Made by a program: the position numbers and the translations under genes
Source of the DNA: Undaria pinnatifida
Taxonomy: Eukaryota > Sar > Phaeophyceae > Laminariales > Alariaceae
Assembly: GCA_012845835.1 (NCBI GenBank)
Contig: JABAKD010000023.1
Coordinates: 23,313,108-23,377,107, forward strand
DNA length: 64,000 nt
Reading direction: 5' to 3'
Shown: piece after piece, positions 1 to 10,620 of the stretch
Numbering within the stretch: the first letter of the stretch is position 1
Layout: the number at the start of each line of letters is the position of its first letter
The notes under the pieces: generated by a model
The model's input: the letters and a program-made list of their open reading frames with translations, nothing else
Database searches by the model: none
What the model was told of the DNA's origin: nothing

Positions 1-26
1 GGTTGCACTTGTAAACAAGTTTTATA

Positions 27-605
27 ACTAGCTCGCGCGTCGGGTCGCTCGTCGGGTCGACCCGGTGGTCTAACGATACGGGCATGTCCATGCTTGTGGG
101 TTGCGGTTTCTTTCCTATTTCTCGCGCGCACACCACATGACATAATCATCAGCTGCAAACAATGCCGGTAAAAAACGCAGAGAACACGACATACATACTG
201 GGAAAAGTACGAGGGACCAAGGACCAACCAACCGACCGAGGTATACATGCTTTGATCCGTGACTTTTTGACTTTGACCCGTGAGAAATGTCACGGGTCAA
301 GTTAACGTGACCCGCCAGACGACCCGAATCTCGCGGGTCACTCGGATTGTCGCGGGTCGGGTCGGGTCGGGTCAGGACGATTTCAAAATCTCGCGGGTCG
401 GGTCGGGTCGGGTCAAGACGTCTCGAAAATCTCGCGGGTCGGGTCGGGTCGGGTCAAGACGTCTCGAAAATCTCGCGGGTCGGGTCGGGTCGGGTCAAGA
501 CGTCTCAAAAATCTCGCGGGTCGGGTCGGGTCAGCTGACCCGACCCGACCCGACCCGACCCGACCCCACCCGCGAGATTTGACCCGACCCGTGAAAAGCC
601 CTGGT
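27..605 (+). mobile_element. Composite dispersed repeat, copy 1: SINE-like head plus GGGTC minisatellite
   Basis: This ~580-bp unit recurs at 48771-49364, with collinear similarity from the shared start ATAACTAGCTCGC to the shared end GACCCGTGAAAAGCCCTG. The head (about 40-110) carries CCCGGTGGTCTA at 61-72, resembling the A box of a tRNA-type pol III promoter, and a weak B-box-like GGTTGCGG about 33 bp further on. The tail is a GGGTC-rich minisatellite. The right end, read on the other strand, begins CAGGGCTTTTCACGGGTC, and CAGGG is a frequent hAT-type terminus. It could be a SINE with a minisatellite tail, or a non-autonomous DNA transposon that captured a tRNA-like head. Repeat status is secure from the second copy; the class is inferred. 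Confidence 0.75.
345..600. repeat. GGGTC minisatellite with ~42-bp super-unit
   Basis: Runs of GGGTC are separated by a conserved spacer reading TCTCGCGGGTC with TCAAGACGTCTCGAAAA, giving a super-unit of roughly 42 bp repeated about four times. Near 535 the array flips to its complement (GACCCGACCC), so the right part can fold back on the left. Open frames here encode only Gly-Ser-Arg-Val repeats and are not taken as genes. Confidence 0.85.
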
Positions 606-669
606 TATTTCCCCCTCAAAATATGTTTTTTTTTACCCAAGAACGCGTTGCGGTGCAAGGCTACCCAAG

Positions 670-1898
670 ATGAGCAAGGGTGGTGCGAGCAGCAGGCCAG
701 GCGGTTCGAGCAGCAAGCACGGGGGAGGTTGCAGTAACCAAAGGGGGCATGCCGTCCACATGGCGGACTACGAAGTCGACCGCGAGGCGGTGAACAGCCG
801 GCTCGATTCGATTGAGTCCATTGCGGCCGAGAGTGGGAAGCGCCTGATTAAGATTGAGGACATGCTGCCGCATATGCAACACGTGCTGGAAGACGTCGTA
901 GCTAATCAAGACGCTGACGAGCCGAACGTCAACCACGAGCATCACAACGATGCGGCTCTCGCTCGCGGCTGAATGCCTGACAAGTTGAGGCTGAAAGCAA
1001 GGGTTACAGCGTGGAAGAACGCCAACACTCGCGCGTTTTGGATTCTGTGTGTTAATAAGCCAAAGGGCTGTGACTTGTCACGGATACAGTTGCAACGGGT
1101 TTTTATGAACTGCCCTAGCTTCTGCCGCGGTAGCGGAACCGCTGAACTCTTTAGCGGGGCTTGATGTCATCGACTATATTCCACGTGGGGCGGAGCCCGG
1201 TACCATTGGAACGATAGATATTAAGGAGCAGCCAGCCATCTTGGCGAAGGAATTGCTACTTATCATCGGCCGTGATATCACCTCGGGCAAAGCGCGGGTG
1301 GAGAAGATACGCGCGACATTCGCCGAGGGAGTCGAGATGGTGGCGTCGCACGCCGAAGCTTATCACGAAGCGACCCAAGTCCCAGTACACAAGGCGGGGA
1401 TAGCCCGTTTCATCAACAAGGGTATTGAGGAATGCTCGACGGCGGTAAATGACGCTGCTCTCCGCGAAGTCCAATTTGCACGAGCCTCCTGGAATTAGTG
1501 AATTGCCCGCGGTGGTGGAGCCCACTTGGGCGAAGATTCGCGCCTACATCGATGCGGGCAGGTTGGGGCACGTAGACATACACAAGGACCCGGTGGCCAC
1601 TCGGGACAAAGGCGGTCGTGCGGGTAAACGGGCGCGTAGGGATGGGGACGCCGTTCAGCAACCGTGTTTTGGTTGGTCTTCCCAGCGGGGTTGCCACTTG
1701 TTGAAGAAGGGGGAGCCGTGCAGGTTCAGCCATGAACCGGCCAACATGTTCCGGGGCAATAAGCAAGGCAATGGGAGCGCCAGTGGGGCCGCAAACGAGG
1801 CAGCCAGGGCAGGGGGTAGCGCGGCGTCCGCAGCATCCACGTCGGGCGACGGAGGGGGGAGCAGCAGGGGTGGAGCCTCCTTCAAACAACCGTGCTGA
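670..1898 (+). pseudogene. Gag-like ORF1 with CCCH zinc finger (YR element copy 1)
   Basis: The frame opens at an ATG that aligns with the ATG of copy 2 at 17419. It encodes a Ser/Gly-rich start, then a short helical stretch (RLIKIEDMLPHMQHVLEDV) that could oligomerise. A TGA at 970 replaces a sense codon and frameshifts follow near 1110 and 1440. The central region (ITAW-type, FWILC, KPKGC) matches copy 2 closely. Near the end is a CCCH finger, C-X8-C-X7-C-X3-H, beginning CFGWSSQRGC at about 1664-1735, followed by a Gly/Ser/Ala-rich tail ending at the TGA after position 1895. CCCH fingers usually bind RNA, so a nucleocapsid-like role is inferred. It is not functional as written. Confidence 0.65.
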
Positions 1899-2039
1899 TG
1901 AATAGGGGTGCGCGCTCCGCCCATTGGCGCGGCCAACCTCGGTGATTGAACGAGATCGAGCTTTGACGCACAGCGCACAGCTTGTACATCCGGGGTTGGC
2001 GTCCGGGTCTCAACCAGGTGGGGTCGAGAGCCTACGTCG

Positions 2040-2825
2040 GTGTTCGGCGGTATAGAGGGAGTTGTCAGACACAAGTGCAGAGATAGACAGCGAGTCACGG
2101 TTGCAGACGCTAGATTGCATGGCTCAGGCGCTTATGGCAGTTTGAACGCCTGCAGGAGTTTGAGTTACGTTTGTCGTTGCCTCGATCTGACGCGTCTCAA
2201 ATCCGGAGGTGGTTTGGGGATGTTAAAGGATTTCCCGCAGTTGACCAATTGGCCTGTATCGCTGCCCACGGGGCACCAGTACATGTCAACGGTTGCCGCG
2301 ATACCGATTTAACGGCGGCTTTTGCGTATCATGACGATCGTGTGGAGGTGCGATCTCGTGGTCTTAAAGGGGACCAGGCTCAAGTGGGCAACGTAGTGGT
2401 ACGTACACGGAGCGAGGTTAGGGGCCCGCGTTCCGGGTTGAGTGAGGGCGGCGGAGCCGTCGCTCTCATGATTGTGTCATGTAGCACTACCCGAACACCC
2501 GCCACTCTCCTCGTACCGTTCCAGACAACAAGTAAGAGCATGGGGATATGACCAGGCGTTGAAAGCGTTGAGAGATGTAGTTTCTAAATTGGGTGGTAAA
2601 CCCCAAGAGTACGCCCTTCACTCGCTTCGGGGAGGGACCGCATCGACATTTGTGGCCGGAGGTGATGGGTCGGAACGTGTCATACAGCGAGAAAGAAGGT
2701 GGAAGTCTGATGCGTATAAAGTCTACACCCGCAATAATGCGCAAGACGCGGGAAACGTGTCTCGTAAGTTAGCAGCTGGCAAGGGTTTGAAGAGACGGCC
2801 AGGTCCGGATAACTGTTTGGGGTAA
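2040..2825 (+). pseudogene. Tyrosine recombinase C-terminal catalytic region (YR element copy 1)
   Basis: Two overlapping frames together show the C-terminal part of a YR. About 2360-2420 reads LKGDQAQVG, the strand region typical of DIRS/Crypton-type recombinases. About 2608-2640 reads YALHSLRGG, the HxxR box. About 2695-2735 reads RRWKSDAYKVYTRN, which supplies the Trp and the Tyr nucleophile candidate. The frame ends with TAA at about 2823. The first catalytic Arg and the N-terminal DNA-binding domain were not found. The space back to the zinc finger is too small for a full YR of about 350 residues, so the enzyme looks truncated as well as frameshifted near 2470. Confidence 0.75.
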
Positions 2826-2854
2826 ACTGTAGAAGTCCCGGCGTAAACTCGGAT

Positions 2855-3400
2855 GTGGAGGAGTGTAATGGGGTTGTACCATTTCGGTGTCTCGGTAGTC
2901 CGGGAATTCGTACAGTAGAAACCAGGCAGTGAAGGGAGGGAGATGCGTTTTGTTGGCAACGACGTGTGGGCATGCCACAGAGGTGGGTATTGCGGTAGAC
3001 ATGTTAGCCAATAGCTTTCCCTCCCAAGCCACAGAAAATGATAACAAACAACGCAATTCGAAAGGTATGAAACAAAGGAGAATACTATTAGAGGTAGGGA
3101 ACCGAACCAAGAATATTCTTGCTTTTGTTTCGAGAGATAATTTTGGAGGCGTTTTGGTTCATAACTCTGTGGTTGAAGAATTGGCATTGATTGCATCGGC
3201 ATGGCAGTTCTGGTGGATCGTGTTAGCGGCTATACCGAGTGGATACAGCACGGGACGGTGCGGGCAGACTGGTAGAACACGCGAGCAGACAGTCGTGCTG
3301 TTGCTAGTAGCTGGCCGGCAGCTGCGGGGCCAGGCATTCGTGATTTCTCCGACGCACCCGTCCTTTTTCTTTCGATGGTGAGGGGAACGAGAGATGTACG
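2855..3400 (+). repeat. YR element 3' region, first copy (A1-B1)
   Basis: Block A (2855-3085, key motifs GTGTCTCGGTAGTCCGGGAA and CCCAAGCCACAGAAAATG) is followed by block B (about 3225-3400, motif TGGTAGAACACGCGAGCAGAC). Both blocks recur in the same order at 3500-4110 and at 19552-20140; block A alone recurs at 35397-35645. No coding content is recognised. Confidence 0.8.
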
Positions 3401-3499
3401 AGGACACATGGGTGATTCTCTCGTCGGTTGATATGGTACACAACCGGGGGTAGACGTACACTTATGATCGATTCGTTATTTTGTGTCGCACGTAGAGGT

Positions 3500-4110
3500 A
3501 TATTTATCCAGGAGGGAGTGGAATGGTGTTGTACCATTTCGGTGTCTCGGTAGTCCGGGAATGCGTTCATTAGAACCCAGACAGTGAAGGGAGGAAGAGG
3601 CGTTTTGTTGGCAAAAACGTGTGGGCATGCCACAGAGGTGGATATTGCGGTAGGCATCTCAGCCAGTAGCTCTCCCTCCCAAGCCACAGAAAATGGTAAC
3701 AAACTACGCAATCCGAAAGATATGAAACAACTGCTGTTACATTGTTACGTTTTCCGAGATGAGGCCTTCCCAACTCGCGGATCCGACTGTAATAATAGGC
3801 CTTCGAGTTTTTTCGCAATAAAATAGAAATATTATTAGGAATCGGGAACAGATAAGTATGCTATGTTGTTTATTGTTCTTAGAGAGAAATCGGCTTTATG
3901 GTTCATAGCTTTTTTTGGCGGAGTAAGTACGTAGCTTACTTTGACAGCAGCAGCTGACATTGTTTGGTTGATCGCGCTTGTGGAGATACCAAGTGGATAC
4001 CGCACGGGACGGTGCTGGCAGATTGGTAGAACACGTGAATAGACAGAGCTGTTGTTTACAACTGGACAGCGGTCGCTCACTGGACCAGATAATTCGTAGT
4101 TTCGTGATTC
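3500..4110 (+). repeat. YR element 3' region, second copy (A2-B2)
   Basis: An imperfect direct repeat of 2855-3400. Block A2 occupies 3515-3730 and block B2 about 3860-4085. B2 is closer to the copy at 19840-20060 (shared GTTGTTTACAACTGGACAGC) than to B1. The A-B-A-B arrangement is that of split direct repeats in some YR retroelements, but a simple tandem duplication of the 3' end would look the same. Confidence 0.75.
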
Positions 4111-4640
4111 TCGAGTTCATCGCTAGACGGCGAATCGCGGAATTAGCGAGAGCAAGAAGCACCATCGAAGACGAAGAGCTTCATACGAGACACAGGAAGA
4201 GAGCGCGGAAGCGTCGACAACGGGCCTCGCCTTGACCGGTATGATATTGCGTGCAGATACGGGTTGTTATTTGTCCCCTCAATCCCCGATACTGGTGGGC
4301 CGAGAGCGTGTGTGTGCGTTTGGAAACGGTTTGAGCGAGTTGCGTTGCTTATGCGAAAAAAAAATGAAAAAGCGGGGAAATAACACCAAACTCAACATAA
4401 TGATAAAAGCACATGCGCATCACAGATCGCGGCAACGACATATCATCGGACTCTCCCACCGATCGAGGCAGAGATACGATGATGCTCGTAATCGTGAAAA
4501 TGATACTGTCTGGTTGTACTGTCGGCGACCTGGGCGTGGGCACACGACGATATTTCGCGTACGTACAGTATCTCGTATCACATTGGGGCAGTTCATCAGG
4601 TGAAAAACGAAAAATCTTTGGTGCAAATTTTTCTTGTTTA
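4111..4640. other. No supported gene
   Basis: Short open frames occur on both strands but none shows a recognisable domain, and none is repeated elsewhere in the window. The stretch probably joins the end of the YR element to the satellite. Confidence 0.5.
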
Positions 4641-4647
4641 TATCGTA

Positions 4648-4780
4648 CATAGTGTGTTTGACCACAAGGACCCGCAGAAAAATGCGTTGGATGACTGTTG
4701 GTTGAAACGTACATGGTGTGTTTGATTAGAAGGACCCGCAGACAAACGCGTTGGATTACTGTTGGTTGAAACGTCATCGA
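4648..4780 (+). repeat. Tandem duplication, 64-bp unit
   Basis: Two adjacent copies share GTGTGTTTGA, GGACCCGCAGA and ACTGTTGGTTGAAACGT. The starts lie at about 4651 and 4715. Confidence 0.85.
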
Positions 4781-7592
4781 TATAACCGCAATTCGATCAC
4801 ATGTAGGAGTAAAAAAAATAGTTACAGCAGCAGGCGGTTGGTGTCTCCACTGAACATGGCTTCACGTCACGTTGGGCGCAGACCAATTAATATATTCTGT
4901 AGGTTGAACACAAAAATTCGCTCCACATTACTGCTGTTGGGTGCGTCGTAAAATGATACTGCTGTTGGGTGAGTCGTGATGTCATACTATACCTATTATT
5001 GCAATGGGGTTCATACGTTGCGGCAAGGCGTCGCAAAAACATTGCACGTGTGAGATATTGCTCATCCCGAGCAACTGAAAAAATCTTGCTGGTACCTATC
5101 GCGCTTTCGCGGCGGGGTGCAGATTAAAAGTTTCAGATCGACGGGGATGTGCACGGCATATATTTTGTGGCATAATGAACGAGTGATTCCCCATGCGAAC
5201 TGCTGGGTGAAAGATAATCTTCACAGCCAAATCGATCGTACGTGGACGATAAATATTATGTGGCATCGAACTCACGGCTCACGTCCTTGAAATGTTTTTT
5301 ATAAAATATGTATACACTCGTATATATGTGTTTATTTTTTAACAGAACAATATGACCCCTCCCATTATGAAAAAACTCACCCACATAGTATATTACAAGT
5401 ACCAACAACGCAGCTTGCAAATATGAGTATTGACCCGAAATTCGTCGAACTCACGGCTGACGTCCTTGAAATATTTTTATAAAATATTATGTGGCATAAT
5501 GAACGAGTGACTCCCCATGCGAACTGCTGGGTGCGAGGTAATCTTCACAGCCAAAAACGATCGACTCGAGGGGTCTTGAGGGCGAACACGAGTGTATAAC
5601 AAGACAATATGAATGAATGACTTCCCACCAGCATGGTTGGGTGAGAGAACACCTTTACAGCCAAACGCTCGAGAGGGCTTGAGCGTGGATACTTGTAGAT
5701 AGTCAACCGCAAGGGCGGAACTTGCGTCGTGTTGGGCGAAATGTCAACTGAATATGGCTTCACGTCACGTTCGGCGCAGACTAATTAATATATTCTGTAA
5801 GTTGACCCCAAAATCCACTCCATATTACTGCTGTTGGGTGAGTCGTGATGTCAGACGATACCTATTGGATACCTGCATGGTTGGGTGAGAGAAAAACTTC
5901 ACAGCAAAACGCTCGAGAGGTCTTGGGCGTGGATACTTGTAGATAGTCAACCGCAAGGGCAGAAATTGCGTCTTGTTGGGCGAAATGTCAACTGAATATG
6001 GCTTCACGTCACGTTGCGCGCTGACCAATTCATATATTCTGTAAGTTGACCACATAATCCGCTCCACATTACTGCTGTTGGGTGAGTCGTGATATCATAC
6101 TGGAGCCTGTCCTGTGACCACGGACTTAAATATGCGAGTAATGTGAGAACAACAACAACACCAACTGCTGTTGGGTGAGTCGTGATGTCATACTGTACCT
6201 CTTATTGCAATGGAGTTCATACGTTGCGGCAAGGCGTCGCAAAAACATTGCACGTGTAAGATATTGCTCATCCCGAGCAACTGGAAAAAATTGCTGGTAC
6301 CTATCGCGCTTTCGCGGTGAGGTGCAGATTAAAATTTGAGATCGACGTGTGCGTGCACGATATATAGATATATGTAATGTGGCATAATGAACGAGTGAAT
6401 CCCCATCCAGACTGCTGGGTAGGAGGTAATCTTCACTGCCAAACGATCGTACGTGCACGATAAATATGATGTGGCATGATTAACGAGTGATTCCACATGC
6501 GGACTGCTGGGTGAGAGATAATCCTCACAGCTAAACGCTCGTACGTGCACGATAAATACTATGTGGCATAATGCACGAGTGATTCCCTATGAGGACTGCT
6601 GAGTGAGAGAAAATCTTCACAGCCAAACGATCGACTCAATAGGTCTTGAGGGCGAACACAAGTATATAATATTGGAATATGAATGAATGGCTTCCCACCT
6701 GTATGGTTGGGTGAGAGAAAGCCTTCACTGCAAAGCGCTCGAGGGGTCTTGAGCGTGGATACTTGTAGATAGTCAACCGCAAGGGCAGTAATTACGTCTT
6801 GTTGGGTGACATGTCAACTGAATATGGCTTCACGTCACGTTGGGCGCAGACCAATTCATATATTCTGTAAGTTGACCGCAAAATCCGCTCCACATTACTG
6901 CTGTTGGGTGAGTCGTAATATCATACTGCTGTTGGGTGAGTCGTGATGTCATACTATACCTTTTATTGCAATGGAGTTCATACGTTGCGGCAAGGCGTCG
7001 CAAAAACATTGCACGTGTAAGATATTGCTCATCCCGAGCAACTGAAAAAATCTTGCTGGTACCTATTGCGCTTTCGCGGCGGGGTGCAGCTCAAAATTTC
7101 AGATCGACGGGGATGTGCACGAAATATATAGAATGTGGCATAATGAACGAATGATTCCCCATGCGGACTGCTGGGTGAGAGATAATGTTCACAGCCAAAT
7201 CGATCGTACGTGCACGATAAATATTATGTGGCATAATGAACGAGTGATTCCCCATGCGGACTGTTGGGTGAGAGATAATCTTCACAGCCAAACGATCGAC
7301 TCGAGGGGTCTTGAAGGCGTACACAAGTATGTAATGTGGCAATATGAATCAATGACGCTCCACCCGCATGGTTAGGTGAGAGAAAATCTTCACAGACAAA
7401 CGCTCGAGAGGTCTTGGGCGTGGATACTTGTAGATAGTCAACCGCAAGGGCAGAAATTGCGTCTTGTTGGGCGAAATGTCAACTGAATATGGCTTCACGT
7501 CACGTTGGGCGCTGACCAATTCATATATTCTGTAAGTTGACCACAGAATCCGCTCCACATTACTGCTGTTGGGTGAGTCGTGATATCATACT

Positions 7593-7654
7593 GGAGCCTG
7601 TCCTGTGACCACGGACTTAAATATGCGAGTAATGTGAGAACAACAACAACACCA
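7593..7654 (+). repeat. 62-bp ACT-flanked insertion in Y subunits
   Basis: Compared with X, each Y subunit has an extra 62 bp beginning GGAGCCTGTCCTGTGACCAC and ending in an AAC run, with ACT on both sides. It precedes every Y anchor (for example about 6109-6170, 9068-9129, 10543-10604). A related copy sits outside the array at 31982-32072, also between ACT trinucleotides. It behaves as a small mobile or dispersed unit; its class is unknown. Confidence 0.7.
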
Positions 7655-10620
7655 ACTGCTGTTGGGTGAGTCGTGATGTCATACTGTACCTCTTATTGCA
7701 ATGGAGTTCATACGTTGCGGCAAGGCGTCGCAAAAACATTGCACGTGTAAGATATTGCTCATCCCGAGCAACTGGAAAAAATTGCTGGTACCTATCGCGC
7801 TTTCGCGGTGGGGTGCAGATTAAAATTTGAGATCGACGTGTGCGTGCACGATATATAGATATATGTAATGTGGCATAATAAACGAGTGAATCCCCATCCA
7901 GACTGCTGGGTAGGAGATAATCTTCACTGCCAAACGATCGTACGTGCACGATAATTAACGAGTGATTCCCCATGCGGACTGCTGGGTGAGAGATAATCCT
8001 CACAGCTAAACGCTCGTACGTGCACGATAAATACTATGTGGCATAATGCACGAGTGATTCCCTATGAGGACTGCTGAGTGAGAGAAAATCTTCACAGCCA
8101 AACGATCGACTCAATAGGTCTTGAGGGCGAACACAAGTATATAATATTGGAATATGAATGAATGGCTTCCCACCTGTATGGTTGGGTGAGAGAAAGCCTT
8201 CACTGCAAAGCGCTCGAGGGGTCTTGAGCGTGGATACTTGTAGATAGTCAACCGCAAGGGCAGTAATTACGTCTTGTTGGGTGACATGTCAACTGAATAT
8301 GGCTTCACGTCACGTTGGGCGCAGACCAATTCATATATTCTGTAAGTTGACCGCAAAATCCGCTCCACATTACTGCTGTTGGGTGAGTCGTAATATCATA
8401 CTGCTGTTGGGTGAGTCGTGATGTCATACTATACCTTTTATTGCAATGGAGTTCATACGTTGCGGCAAGGCGTCGCAAAAACATTGCACGTGTAAGATAT
8501 TGCTCATCCCGAGCAACTGAAAAAATCTTGCTGGTACCTATTGCGCTTTCGCGGCGGGGTGCAGCTCAAAATTTCAGATCGACGGGGATGTGCACGAAAT
8601 ATATAGAATGTGGCATAATGAACGAATGATTCCCCATGCGGACTGCTGGGTGAGAGATAATGTTCACAGCCAAATCGATCGTACGTGCACGATAAATATT
8701 ATGTGGCATAATGAACGAGTGATTCCCCATGCGGACTGTTGGGTGAGAGATAATCTTCACAGCCAAACGATCGACTCGAGGGGTCTTGAAGGCGTACACA
8801 AGTATGTAATGTGGCAATATGAATCAATGACGCTCCACCCGCATGGTTAGGTGAGAGAAAATCTTCACAGACAAACGCTCGAGAGGTCTTGGGCGTGGAT
8901 ACTTGTAGATAGTCAACCGCAAGGGCAGAAATTGCGTCTTGTTGGGCGAAATGTCAACTGAATATGGCTTCACGTCACGTTGGGCGCTGACCAATTCATA
9001 TATTCTGTAAGTTGACCACAGAATCCGCTCCACATTACTGCTGTTGGGTGAGTCGTGATATCATACTGGAGCCTGTCCTGTGACCACGGACTTAAATATG
9101 CGAGTAATGTGAGAACAACAACAACACCAACTGCTGTTGGGTGAGTCGTGATGTCATACTGTACCTCTTATTGCAATGGAGTTCATACGTTGCGGCAAGG
9201 CGTCGCAAAAACATTGCACGTGTAAGATATTGCTCATCCCGAGCAACTGGAAAAAATTGCTGGTACCTATCGCGCTTTCGCGGTGGGGTGCAGATTAAAA
9301 TTTGAGATCGACGTGTGCGTGCACGATATATAGATATATGTAATGTGGCATAATAAACGAGTGAATCCCCATCCAGACTGCTGGGTAGGAGATAATCTTC
9401 ACTGCCAAACGATCGTACGTGCACGATAATTAACGAGTGATTCCCCATGCGGACTGCTGGGTGAGAGATAATCCTCACAGCTAAACGCTCGTACGTGCAC
9501 GATAAATACTATGTGGCATAATGCACGAGTGATTCCCTATGAGGACTGCTGAGTGAGAGAAAATCTTCACAGCCAAACGATCGACTCAATAGGTCTTGAG
9601 GGCGAACACAAGTATATAATATTGGAATATGAATGAATGGCTTCCCACCTGTATGGTTGGGTGAGAGAAAGCCTTCACTGCAAAGCGCTCGAGGGGTCTT
9701 GAGCGTGGATACTTGTAGATAGTCAACCGCAAGGGCAGTAATTACGTCTTGTTGGGTGACATGTCAACTGAATATGGCTTCACGTCACGTTGGGCGCAGA
9801 CCAATTCATATATTCTGTAAGTTGACCGCAAAATCCGCTCCACATTACTGCTGTTGGGTGAGTCGTAATATCATACTGCTGTTGGGTGAGTCGTGATGTC
9901 ATACTATACCTTTTATTGCAATGGAGTTCATACGTTGCGGCAAGGCGTCGCAAAAACATTGCACGTGTAAGATATTGCTCATCCCGAGCAACTGAAAAAA
10001 TCTTGCTGGTACCTATTGCGCTTTCGCGGCGGGGTGCAGCTCAAAATTTCAGATCGACGGGGATGTGCACGAAATATATAGAATGTGGCATAATGAACGA
10101 ATGATTCCCCATGCGGACTGCTGGGTGAGAGATAATGTTCACAGCCAAATCGATCGTACGTGCACGATAAATATTATGTGGCATAATGAACGAGTGATTC
10201 CCCATGCGGACTGTTGGGTGAGAGATAATCTTCACAGCCAAACGATCGACTCGAGGGGTCTTGAAGGCGTACACAAGTATGTAATGTGGCAATATGAATC
10301 AATGACGCTCCACCCGCATGGTTAGGTGAGAGAAAATCTTCACAGACAAACGCTCGAGAGGTCTTGGGCGTGGATACTTGTAGATAGTCAACCGCAAGGG
10401 CAGAAATTGCGTCTTGTTGGGCGAAATGTCAACTGAATATGGCTTCACGTCACGTTGGGCGCTGACCAATTCATATATTCTGTAAGTTGACCACAGAATC
10501 CGCTCCACATTACTGCTGTTGGGTGAGTCGTGATATCATACTGGAGCCTGTCCTGTGACCACGGACTTAAATATGCGAGTAATGTGAGAACAACAACAAC
10601 ACCAACTGCTGTTGGGTGAG

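Larger units (their letters stand above)
640..4110 (+). mobile_element. Tyrosine-recombinase (YR) element, copy 1, degenerate
   Basis: Order is gag-like ORF with a CCCH finger (670-1898), YR catalytic region (about 2040-2825), then a 3' region present twice (2855-3400 and 3500-4110). The same order occurs at 17.4-20.1 kb. No reverse transcriptase or RNase H separates the finger from the YR in either copy; the gap is only about 150-270 bp. Known YR elements are DIRS and Ngaro (which have RT) and Cryptons (which do not). The duplicated 3' end recalls the split direct repeats of Ngaro-like elements. Every ORF carries stops and frameshifts, so this copy is dead. The 5' limit is uncertain because the two copies diverge upstream of their first ATG. 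Confidence 0.7.

Noticed and set aside
1890..1900. Hammerhead ribozyme core (CTGATGA)
   Set aside because: No GAAA box or supporting stems nearby; the same check in both satellites found no core.
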